In this document: positions 1 to 5,263 of the stretch, piece by piece | How positions within the stretch are numbered: the first letter of the stretch is position 1 | Layout of the letters: the number at the start of each line of letters is the position of its first letter | Made by a program: the position numbers and the translations under genes | Notes under the pieces: generated by a model | What the model was told of the DNA's origin: nothing | The model's input: only the letters and a program-made list of their open reading frames with translations | The model's database searches: none | DNA from: Thermoprotei archaeon | Lineage (GTDB): Archaea > Thermoproteota > Thermoprotei > QMSL01 > B3-G16 | NCBI GenBank assembly: GCA_003649665.1 | Contig: QMSL01000096.1 | Location: 1 to 5,405, forward strand | Direction of reading: 5' to 3' | Length of the DNA: 5,405 nt

Positions 1-73
1 GTCGGAGATGCTGATCTTTTATCATGAAGAATATCAACATTAAACCTATCCTCAATACGTAATACTACATATG
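1..73. other. Unassigned stretch behind the DHH gene; possible start of a downstream minus-strand gene
   Basis: No gene can be assigned with confidence. On the minus strand one frame is open from about base 80 to the window edge and reads ELAYVVLRIEDRF followed by NVDILHDKRSASP, which has protein-like composition and alternating hydrophobic residues, but it contains no ATG, GTG or TTG. An ATG at 96-94, overlapping the end of the DHH gene, lies in the neighbouring frame and meets TGA at 54-52 after 14 codons (MPISERISICSITY). A second minus-strand ATG at 40-38 opens MLIFFMIKDQHLR to the edge. On the plus strand only short tails are seen (codons ending at TAA 41-43). In many archaea a RecJ-like gene is followed by the KEOPS subunit Pcc1 and ribosomal protein S3Ae, so a Pcc1 gene would fit by context; the visible residues are too few to say so. 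Confidence 0.25.
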
Positions 74-1024
74 CTAATTCGTTCTGATATTGGCATCTAG
101 TAGGCTTAGGAATTCTTTAAAGAGATTTGCGTTCATTCTGGCACCAGCTGCTCTTCTATGTCCGCCACCGTCTATATTTAACTTCTTCGCGATGATTCGA
201 AGAATTCTATTGAGATCTATATCATCTCTATCAGTCCTTAAGCTCATTATTATCTTATTGCCCTTAGTCTGTCCTGCAATGCCTATGGGCTTCTTAGCTA
301 TGGATCTAGCGTAAGTTGCTGCCCTGGTTATACTACCTGGGGGATCGAGTATATACGCTATATTCCCATATGTCTTTACGTTTTTCTTTATGTATTCAAC
401 CAGTATATCCTCATTTGTGCTCTCTATAAGAGCACGTATTAAAAGTTCTGAGAGAGCGCTAGGTAACCTATTCTTGCTTAGATGTTCTACCACGTGCCTT
501 TTAAAATCGTACATTTTCCTACTTCCCTCTAATCCTTGAGCAAGAACTCCTGCCTCAAAGTAGATATGCCTTACATCCCACATGCTGATCGCTTTTCTTA
601 TAAAGTCCGTGTCAGCCATGTAGTCTGATATCGCACCATATATGGCTAATCGATTGTACTCCCAAGGAAGTTTATCCTCAAAATACCTATAGGTCAATTC
701 CGATGCACATGCATCTTCGCTATGGATTATCACGCCAGGTAGTTCATTTATCTTAATACTAATCGGTTCAGGATGATGATCTATGTATACAAGCTCGCCT
801 CTCCTACTTAGGATTTCGAAAAGCTTAAATATTTCACGAGCATGCCTCTCATTTATCGCTATGTCGACAATGATGACGTTATCGCCTGGGGTTACGTTAT
901 CTTTAAGGTCCTCAAGGAGACCAGAAGGATGGGAGAAGAATACTTTACCATTACCTATAGCCGCTAAGGCAATTGCAGCAGAAGAGACACCATCTCCATC
1001 CCCATGGGCAAAAATCCAGTACAT
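74..1024 (-). CDS. DHH-family phosphoesterase (archaeal RecJ-like)
   Basis: A 316-residue cytoplasmic metal-dependent phosphoesterase or nuclease of the DHH superfamily; members hydrolyse phosphodiester bonds in single-stranded nucleic acids, short oligonucleotides or nucleotides. The N-terminal domain shows motif I HGDGDG (residues 7-12), an aspartate in VDIAIN (D54), the name-giving DHH at 82-84 and GAISD (D134), all expected to bind two divalent metals. The C-terminal DHHA1 substrate domain ends with GGGHRRAAG at 286-294. The length suits the compact archaeal RecJ-like proteins, far shorter than bacterial RecJ (over 500 residues). The start is the only ATG in the first 135 codons, with GAGGT at 1031-1027 two bases ahead of it, an unusually tight ribosome site. 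It is transcribed away from the AmrS gene. Family assignment is firm; whether it is a repair exonuclease, an oligoribonuclease or a nucleotide phosphatase cannot be told from the sequence. Confidence 0.9.
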   Translation of the reverse strand: MYWIFAHGDGDGVSSAAIALAAIGNGKVFFSHPSGLLEDLKDNVTPGDNVIIVDIAINERHAREIFKLFEILSRRGELVYIDHHPEPISIKINELPGVIIHSEDACASELTYRYFEDKLPWEYNRLAIYGAISDYMADTDFIRKAISMWDVRHIYFEAGVLAQGLEGSRKMYDFKRHVVEHLSKNRLPSALSELLIRALIESTNEDILVEYIKKNVKTYGNIAYILDPPGSITRAATYARSIAKKPIGIAGQTKGNKIIMSLRTDRDDIDLNRILRIIAKKLNIDGGGHRRAAGARMNANLFKEFLSLLDANIRTN

Positions 1025-1026
1025 AT

Positions 1027-1031
1027 ACCTC
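1027..1031 (-). promoter_or_regulatory. Tight Shine-Dalgarno-like site before the DHH gene
   Basis: On the minus strand GAGGT, complementary to the archaeal 16S 3' end, is followed by AT and then the ATG at 1024. The two-base gap is shorter than usual, but it is the clearest ribosome-site candidate in a window where most starts lack one. Confidence 0.4.
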
Positions 1032-1059
1032 AGCTCATCTCTACTGATGGATCTAGAAA

Positions 1060-1067
1060 CTATATGT
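1060..1067. promoter_or_regulatory. Possible TATA box shared by the divergent DHH and AmrS genes
   Basis: The AT-rich core CTATATG lies in the 68-base gap between two divergent genes. Read on the plus strand it is about 29 bases before the GTG at 1093, compatible with a leaderless or nearly leaderless AmrS mRNA. Read on the minus strand (CATATAG) it would place the transcript start near 1037, leaving about 13 bases of leader that include the GAGGT site. A second AT-rich block, TTAATTTATTAATT at 1079-1092, is an alternative. Inference from spacing only. Confidence 0.3.
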
Positions 1068-1092
1068 TCGACGAGGTATTAATTTATTAATT

Positions 1093-2178
1093 GTGAGGGA
1101 AGGAGTTAAGATCCTTGAATATCCAAACGTGAGAGAGGCCTTGCTCTATAAGAAGCTTAGAGGTGATAAGGTTCAGTGCACACTTTGTGAGAGACGTTGC
1201 ATAATACCTCCAGGAGAGAGAGGGTTTTGTGGTACTAGAATGAATATAGATGGTAGGCTTTATACATTAATATATGGGGATCTTTCAGCAGTAGAGTCAA
1301 GACCAATTGAGATAAAACCATTCTTCCATTTCTGGCCTGGATCAACAGCGATTACGTTTAGCTCGTGGTCCTGTAATTTCACTTGCCCATGGTGTCAGAA
1401 TTGGCATCTATCGAAAGTTAAGCCACAGCTTGAGATGCCACATTACATAGATCCTGAGGAGATAATAAGGATGGCTTTAGCTAATGGTGATGAGGGGACT
1501 TGTGTCTCCTTTAATGAGCCAACTCTTCTCTTCGAATATGCAATTGACGTATTCAAGATGGCAAGGGAAAAGGGATTATATAACACGTTTGTAAGCAACG
1601 GATATATGACGCTGGACGCACTCAGGATTCTTAAGGATTCTGGACTTGATGGATTAAAGATCGATGTTAAAGGCGGTAAGGAGGAATATAAGAAGTATAA
1701 TTCTGCTAATGTTGATGTAGTCTGGAGAAATGCTAGGGAAGCGAAGAAAATGGGAATACACGTTGAGATAGTATACTTAGTAGTCACGAATGCGACAGAC
1801 GATGAGAACTTAATAATTGAAACTATTGAGAGGCATTTAAAAGAGCTTGGACCCGATACACCATTACATTTCACGAGGTATTATCCTGCATACATGTACC
1901 ATGAACCTCCGACGAAAATTGAGATATTAGAGAAGGCGTATAAGATGGCAAGGAAGATGGGCGTTAAGTATCCTTATATAGGCAATGTACCGGGCCATCC
2001 CTATGAGAACACATATTGTCCTGAATGTAATGCCCTCCTCATTAAGAGATATGGCTATAGGGTGATTAAGTACAACATAAGGGAGGATGGGTCTTGTCCT
2101 AAGTGTAAGGCTAAGATACCAATCGTCGGAAAGTATGTTAATAAAAGTAAGAGTAGGAGATGGCGTTTTGTCATTTAA
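1093..2178 (+). CDS. amrS: AmmeMemoRadiSam system radical SAM enzyme (AmrS family)
   Basis: A 361-residue cytoplasmic radical SAM protein. Visible in order: an N-terminal cysteine cluster (C29, C32, C36, C46 in CTLCERRC and GFCGTR); the radical SAM signature CNFTCPWC with C94, C98 and C101 (CX3CX2C) for the 4Fe-4S cluster that cleaves S-adenosylmethionine; CVSFNEPTL around 137-145, typical of pyruvate-formate-lyase-activase-like enzymes; and a C-terminal CPEC...CPKC cluster (C309, C312, C335, C338), probably a zinc or second iron-sulfur site. This layout matches the family that occurs with AMMECR1-like and Memo-like proteins; its substrate is not established, and neither partner is in this window. 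The start is uncertain: GTG at 1093 adds REGVKILEYPN before MREALLYKKL, while an in-frame GTG at 1129 begins exactly at that family-like N-terminus. Neither has a good ribosome site; 1093 suits a leaderless mRNA. Its stop overlaps the convergent rhomboid gene by 8 bases. Confidence 0.9.
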   Translation: MREGVKILEYPNVREALLYKKLRGDKVQCTLCERRCIIPPGERGFCGTRMNIDGRLYTLIYGDLSAVESRPIEIKPFFHFWPGSTAITFSSWSCNFTCPWCQNWHLSKVKPQLEMPHYIDPEEIIRMALANGDEGTCVSFNEPTLLFEYAIDVFKMAREKGLYNTFVSNGYMTLDALRILKDSGLDGLKIDVKGGKEEYKKYNSANVDVVWRNAREAKKMGIHVEIVYLVVTNATDDENLIIETIERHLKELGPDTPLHFTRYYPAYMYHEPPTKIEILEKAYKMARKMGVKYPYIGNVPGHPYENTYCPECNALLIKRYGYRVIKYNIREDGSCPKCKAKIPIVGKYVNKSKSRRWRFVI

Positions 2179-2932
2179 TGGGTATCTCGTACCATACCCT
2201 TCCCATATAATCAATGTATATTCGACGCCTCGTAGTATGTCTGCCTATTAGTCTTGGAAGTATGATGCCAGCTATGAAGCCACCTATGTGGGCCCAAAAG
2301 GCGACACCAGAGAAGAACGGATATGGTAATGCCAATGAGACCATGCCCATGAATAGCTGATAGAGAAACCATAATCCAATGAATATCGCAGCAGGGAGCC
2401 TTATTACTATGGGAATACCTGGCCAAGCAATAGTTAATATGTTGACCATTCTATAGGGCATTAAGATCATGTAAGCACCAAGGACGCCAGATATAGCGCC
2501 CGATGCACCAACGCATGGTATTAAGGCTGGATGCACTATTTTCCTGAAGAGAATGTAAGGTTGAGCGAAGAATACTACAATGAAGGTATGCGCAAAGGAT
2601 GCTACGATACCCGATAGTAGATATAGGAGTAGGAATCGAGATCTTCCAAGCCTTAGCTCAACTCCTGGTCCAAAGACGTAAAGGTAAAGCATGTTCCCTA
2701 TTAGATGCATTAATCCGCCATGGAGGAACATCGATGTTATAAGCGTATAAAGAGCTTCGCCTCGCAGTATCTTAGCGGGTATTAATCCATATTTCTCTAT
2801 TATTGCCTCAAATGCGAATGGGCCTTGAGAATACGTTATTAAGAATATTGCAACGTTTATCGCTATTATTGTTATCGTAATGATAGGCATTCTCCTTCTA
2901 GTGCCCTCTGTGCCAACTGGAATTCCAGCCAT
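2171..2932 (-). CDS. Rhomboid-family intramembrane serine protease
   Basis: A 253-residue membrane protein that should cleave transmembrane segments of substrate proteins within the bilayer. All rhomboid hallmarks are present: HGGLMHLIGNM (H71, H76, N80) in the second helix, the catalytic serine in GASG (S144) and the partner histidine in AHIGG (H215). About six hydrophobic segments are seen, near 16-34, 65-88, 98-123, 138-160, 178-202 and 207-228, followed by a basic tail (RHTTRRRIYIDYMGRVWYEIPIK in two parts, from residue 231) expected to be cytosolic. The loop between the third helix and the catalytic-serine helix (about 124-138) is somewhat long. An in-frame TGA just upstream limits the start to the ATG at 2932; no clear ribosome site precedes it. 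It starts 24 bases after the HAD phosphatase stop, so co-transcription is likely. The complete catalytic set argues for an active protease; the substrate is unknown. Confidence 0.93.
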   Translation of the reverse strand: MAGIPVGTEGTRRRMPIITITIIAINVAIFLITYSQGPFAFEAIIEKYGLIPAKILRGEALYTLITSMFLHGGLMHLIGNMLYLYVFGPGVELRLGRSRFLLLYLLSGIVASFAHTFIVVFFAQPYILFRKIVHPALIPCVGASGAISGVLGAYMILMPYRMVNILTIAWPGIPIVIRLPAAIFIGLWFLYQLFMGMVSLALPYPFFSGVAFWAHIGGFIAGIILPRLIGRHTTRRRIYIDYMGRVWYEIPIK

Positions 2933-2956
2933 AGGACATCAACACATAGGTGTGAA

Positions 2957-3766
2957 TTACTGAGATATAAACATCTCCCTTAACGTACTTAACACATACG
3001 TTGGTTTACGATGATAACGCGCTATATCCTCACGATCAGTAACTCCAGTTAGGACTATTAAGGAATCAGCACTACAATTATAAGCGAGCTCTAAATCCGT
3101 ATCAAGTCGATCTCCTATTACGAGGATCTGGTACTTATTATAATTGCTCCCGAGAGCAAGCTCTACCATAAGCTTATTGGGCTTGCCAACTATATAATCG
3201 GGCTCCTTATTGGATGCTGTTCGAATTGCGGCCACTATTGCACCTGCTCCTGGTATCTCTCCCTCAGGTGTAGGCAACGTCGAATCAGTGTTTGTTGCAA
3301 TGAAGAGAGCACCTCTCCTTATGGCCATTAGAGCATACATTAACTTCCTATACGTGAGATTTCTATCAAGTCCTACTACCACCGCTTCAACATTATCGTT
3401 AATGCTCTCATCCTCATTTAGTACATGGATGCCTTGTTGTGCCAACTCATAAATAAGACCGTACTCCCCAACTACATAGACGTTCCTTTTCCCAAGGCTC
3501 TTAAGGAGAAGTGATGTTGCATATGCGCTAGTAATTATAGAATCAACGGAGTCTACGATTACTCCAAATCGCTTAAGCCTCCTGAGATAGGATAGTCTCG
3601 TCCGAGTGGAATTATTAGTCATGAATAGAATCCTCTTGCCCATTTGAATTAAGTGATTCAGTGACTCTATTGCATCCTTTATAGGCTCATTACCTCTCCA
3701 TATCACTCCATCCATATCAACTATGAAGACATCGTATTTATCGAAGCATTTCTTAAGTACTGGCAT
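2957..3766 (-). CDS. HAD-superfamily hydrolase, class IIA (NagD / 4-nitrophenylphosphatase-like)
   Basis: A soluble phosphatase of 269 residues counted from the ATG at 3766 (270 if the adjacent TTG at 3769 is used; residue numbers here count from the TTG). HAD motif I is VDMDGVIWRG, with nucleophile D18 and acid/base D20; motif II is MTNNS (51-54); motif III lysine is in VGKPNK (K196); motif IV is IGDRLDTD (D220 to D225). The DGVIWRG and GDRLDTD signatures together with a cap inserted between motifs II and III (TPEGEIPGAGA near 167-177) identify class IIA, which acts on small phosphorylated metabolites such as p-nitrophenyl phosphate, sugar phosphates or phosphoglycolate. The physiological substrate is not predictable. 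The start is TTG-ATG in tandem with no ribosome site; an AT-rich box at 3793-3800 lies about 30 bases upstream, so a leaderless mRNA is probable. It is first in an apparent two-gene unit with the rhomboid gene. Confidence 0.92.
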   Translation of the reverse strand: MPVLKKCFDKYDVFIVDMDGVIWRGNEPIKDAIESLNHLIQMGKRILFMTNNSTRTRLSYLRRLKRFGVIVDSVDSIITSAYATSLLLKSLGKRNVYVVGEYGLIYELAQQGIHVLNEDESINDNVEAVVVGLDRNLTYRKLMYALMAIRRGALFIATNTDSTLPTPEGEIPGAGAIVAAIRTASNKEPDYIVGKPNKLMVELALGSNYNKYQILVIGDRLDTDLELAYNCSADSLIVLTGVTDREDIARYHRKPTYVLSTLREMFISQ

Positions 3767-3792
3767 CAAGAGGAAATGAGTTTAAGCTAGGG

Positions 3793-3800
3793 TAAAAATA
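3793..3800 (-). promoter_or_regulatory. Probable TATA box for the HAD-rhomboid unit
   Basis: On the minus strand TATTTTTA at 3800-3793 is centred about 30 bases before the ATG at 3766, the spacing expected when transcription begins at or just before the start codon. The stretch between them is pyrimidine-rich (TTTCCTC) and has no Shine-Dalgarno match. Confidence 0.45.
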
Positions 3801-3808
3801 ACTTTCCT

Positions 3809-3816
3809 CTATAATA
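3809..3816 (+). promoter_or_regulatory. Probable TATA box for the methyltransferase gene
   Basis: CTATAATA is centred about 27 bases before the ATG at 3839, the usual archaeal TATA-to-start-site distance, so the mRNA probably begins at or next to the start codon. A nearby TATATGG at 3818-3824 is a weaker alternative. It shares the 70-base divergent gap with the leftward HAD promoter. Confidence 0.45.
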
Positions 3817-3838
3817 CTATATGGTTAAGGTTTAAGAG

Positions 3839-4741
3839 ATGAGAAGTGAGGAATATCGTAGAGTAAGGATGAGATTCATATTCAGACCAGTAACTGGATT
3901 AGTAATTTCGTCAAGAGAGGCTCGGAGAATACTTAATATCTATAACAAAGGCGTAAGAGGGGAGATTCATGTTAATGTAAACCTAAGCCTTTCAAGAGTT
4001 CCAATCGACATCAATGCTGACGACATTACGTTCCCCGGAGGGTATAAGGTCACATTAGATGACTTAAAGTTGATGACAAGGGATGAGAGAGGGATCTATC
4101 TTATAAACAATAAAGGCATCTTTAAGTTAGAGATAAGAACCGAGCGATATTATTACAAGTTAGCGCTATTCCCCGGATGTAGATCTCCAACATTAGAGAT
4201 AAGCGGTATTCACATGCATAGGGTAAGCGGTATCGATCCTTGGGATGATGCTAAGATGAAGATATTGCTAGTTGGCATTAGAAGATGCCATAGAGTTCTA
4301 GACATATGTACAGGTCTAGGCTATACAGCGATAAACGCTAGAATTGCAGGGGCATGTTATGTGCTAACTATAGAAAAGGACGAAAACGTATTAAAGATAG
4401 CTCAGGCAAACCCTTGGTCTCGTAGGCTAGCAGATCCACAGGTGGAGATCATATTAGACGACGCGGTAGATTTCATAAGGAGTATCGAAGATAATTCCTT
4501 CGACGTAATAATACACGATCCACCAAGGCTATCTAAGGAGAGCGGAGGACTATATGGTAAGGAATTCTATAGAGAACTATATAGAGTATTGAAGGCTCAT
4601 GGTAAGCTCTATCACTACACAGGAGAGCCAAAGAAGCATAGAGGGATTAACATAGTTAGAAGTATTGCTAAGAGATTGCATGAAGTAGGCTTTACTGTAA
4701 AGCCCGTGAGAAAAGCTTTAGGAGTTATTGCAACTAAATAA
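3839..4741 (+). CDS. SAM-dependent methyltransferase, COG2521-like archaeal family
   Basis: A 300-residue protein with an archaeal-specific N-terminal region (about 1-145) and a C-terminal Rossmann-fold methyltransferase domain. Motif I is VLDICTGLGYTA (153-164), the S-adenosylmethionine glycine loop; IEKDENVL (178-185) carries the acidic residue expected to hold the ribose; a DDA at 207-209 follows, and IIHDPPR (225-230) is motif IV. DPPR resembles the (D/N)PP(Y/F) motif of enzymes that methylate an exocyclic or ring nitrogen of a base, and variants occur in RNA methyltransferases, so an RNA substrate is a reasonable guess, not shown. The overall pattern fits the predicted archaeal methyltransferase group COG2521, whose substrate is not settled to my knowledge. 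The ATG at 3839 is taken because a TATA box lies 27 bases ahead; ATG at 3869 (residue 11) is an in-frame alternative. A small gene follows after 30 bases and is probably co-transcribed. Confidence 0.82.
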   Translation: MRSEEYRRVRMRFIFRPVTGLVISSREARRILNIYNKGVRGEIHVNVNLSLSRVPIDINADDITFPGGYKVTLDDLKLMTRDERGIYLINNKGIFKLEIRTERYYYKLALFPGCRSPTLEISGIHMHRVSGIDPWDDAKMKILLVGIRRCHRVLDICTGLGYTAINARIAGACYVLTIEKDENVLKIAQANPWSRRLADPQVEIILDDAVDFIRSIEDNSFDVIIHDPPRLSKESGGLYGKEFYRELYRVLKAHGKLYHYTGEPKKHRGINIVRSIAKRLHEVGFTVKPVRKALGVIATK

Positions 4742-4771
4742 TTCTAGAGAAGTACTCGGTAGGGATTTAAA

Positions 4772-5101
4772 ATGTCCTTCAGAAGAGTGATGCTGGTAAA
4801 GGAGCTGATAAGGAAGCTAGGCTACGTCAATATAAACTCCTTAAAGAAGTGGCTTAACCTTTCAAGTACTAATGATGCAAGAAAGCTCATATACAAATTA
4901 ACGAGGATAGATAAGGACATAGAGCCAGTCTATACAGTAACTTTTGAAAAGGAGGGACCTCTTGCATCATTTTCAGTAGAGGAAGTTGAGGAGAGCAGAC
5001 TTCACGAAGTTATGAGACAGAAAATGAAGAATGGATGGAAATTAAAGTCTAAATACCTAACTGGGGCAAAGTTACGAGGGTTCACATTAATGATCATATA
5101 A
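4772..5101 (+). CDS. Hypothetical protein with a probable winged-helix N-terminal domain
   Basis: A 109-residue basic protein I do not recognise. Residues 3-50 look like a winged helix-turn-helix: a first helix (RRVMLVKELIRKLG), then VNINSLKKWLNLSS and a probable recognition helix TNDARKLIYKLTRI, followed by beta-like EPVYTVTFEKEG. An acidic stretch (VEEVEESRLHEV, 69-80) leads into a strongly basic segment (RQKMKNGWKLKSKYLTGAKLRG, 82-103, in two parts), which could contact nucleic acid. No signal peptide, membrane segment or cysteine is visible. The ATG is preceded by GGTAGGGAT, a weak ribosome site about 6-10 bases away, which suits an internal gene of a transcript, and the methyltransferase stop is 30 bases upstream. 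A DNA- or RNA-binding role is inference from shape and charge alone. Confidence 0.72.
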   Translation: MSFRRVMLVKELIRKLGYVNINSLKKWLNLSSTNDARKLIYKLTRIDKDIEPVYTVTFEKEGPLASFSVEEVEESRLHEVMRQKMKNGWKLKSKYLTGAKLRGFTLMII

Positions 5102-5131
5102 TGAAGTGTCTTCTGGTTTTTGAGGATATTG

Positions 5132-5140
5132 TTTTATTTA
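5132..5140 (+). promoter_or_regulatory. TATA-like box for the C/D box sRNA
   Basis: TTTTATTTA stands about 25-26 bases (centre to start) before position 5161, where the closing stem of the predicted sRNA begins. This is the standard archaeal TATA-to-transcription-start spacing and suggests the sRNA has its own promoter rather than being cut from the upstream mRNA. Confidence 0.5.
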
Positions 5141-5160
5141 GCGTTTCTAGCATATTATAT

Positions 5161-5217
5161 AGGGATGATGAGGACTCGCGTCTCGGAGATGTGAAGAGGA
5201 ACCCACGGGCTGACCCC
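5161..5217 (+). ncRNA. C/D box guide sRNA (double guide for 2'-O-methylation)
   Basis: All four boxes are seen in order: box C ATGATGA (5165-5171, exact RUGAUGA), a D'-like CGGA (5184-5187, one change from CUGA that keeps the GA needed for the sheared pairs), box C' GTGAAGA (5191-5197, six of seven matches) and box D CTGA (5210-5213). The guides between C and D' (GGACTCGCGTCT, 5172-5183) and between C' and D (GGAACCCACGGG, 5198-5209) are both exactly 12 nt, the archaeal norm, and the D'-C' spacer is 3 nt. GGG (5162-5164) can pair with CCC (5214-5216) to close the kink-turn. The RNA would bind L7Ae, Nop5 and fibrillarin. It is GC-rich in an AT-rich gap, with a TATA-like box upstream and an oligo-T run at 5236 downstream. 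Predicted target bases are the fifth from each D box: U for the D guide and G for the D' guide. Confidence 0.8.
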
Positions 5218-5234
5218 TCATCGTGGAGAATCCG

Positions 5235-5243
5235 CTTTTTATA
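5235..5243 (+). promoter_or_regulatory. TATA box of the downstream gene, overlapping an oligo-T run
   Basis: CTTTTTATA is centred about 25 bases before the ATG at 5264 and is probably the promoter of the gene cut by the window end, giving a leaderless mRNA. Its five T residues (5236-5240) lie about 20 bases past the sRNA and could also act as an archaeal U-tract terminator for it. No stable hairpin precedes the run, as expected for archaeal termination. Confidence 0.45.
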
Positions 5244-5263
5244 CCCGGTTGCCTAATGAAGTG

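Noticed and set aside
90..314. Plus-strand open frame opposite the DHH gene
   Set aside because: It is the antisense shadow of a gene with clear DHH and DHHA1 motifs and has no recognisable content.
773..779. Box-C-like ATGATGA inside the DHH gene, and a similar GTGATGA near 1487 in the AmrS gene
   Set aside because: Neither is followed by a CTGA or C' box at the required 12-nt spacing; both are explained as coding sequence.
783..1082. Plus-strand open frame over the DHH gene start
   Set aside because: Antisense to the conserved HGDGDG region; serine/leucine-rich composition typical of a shadow frame.
1078..1092. AT-rich near-palindrome ATTAATTTATTAATT considered as an operator
   Set aside because: Imperfect and low-complexity; it is as likely a TATA-type promoter segment, and one copy gives no evidence of a regulator.
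1443..1874. 143-codon minus-strand frame opposite the AmrS gene
   Set aside because: It mirrors the conserved radical SAM core and has a serine-rich, motif-free translation.
1927..2426. Two minus-strand frames overlapping the AmrS 3' end and the rhomboid gene
   Set aside because: Both are out of frame with well-supported genes and show no domain features.
5167..5222. Perfect 7-bp inverted repeat GATGAGG / CCTCATC
   Set aside because: It would use box C bases and enclose both guides; the C/D kink-turn reading explains the same bases better. It may be chance or a competing fold, but there is no independent support.
5101..5256. 51-codon plus-strand reading frame whose ATG overlaps the stop of the 109-residue gene
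   Set aside because: It runs straight through the C/D box sRNA and its promoter, its second half has GC-rich codons unlike the neighbouring genes, and the peptide resembles nothing.
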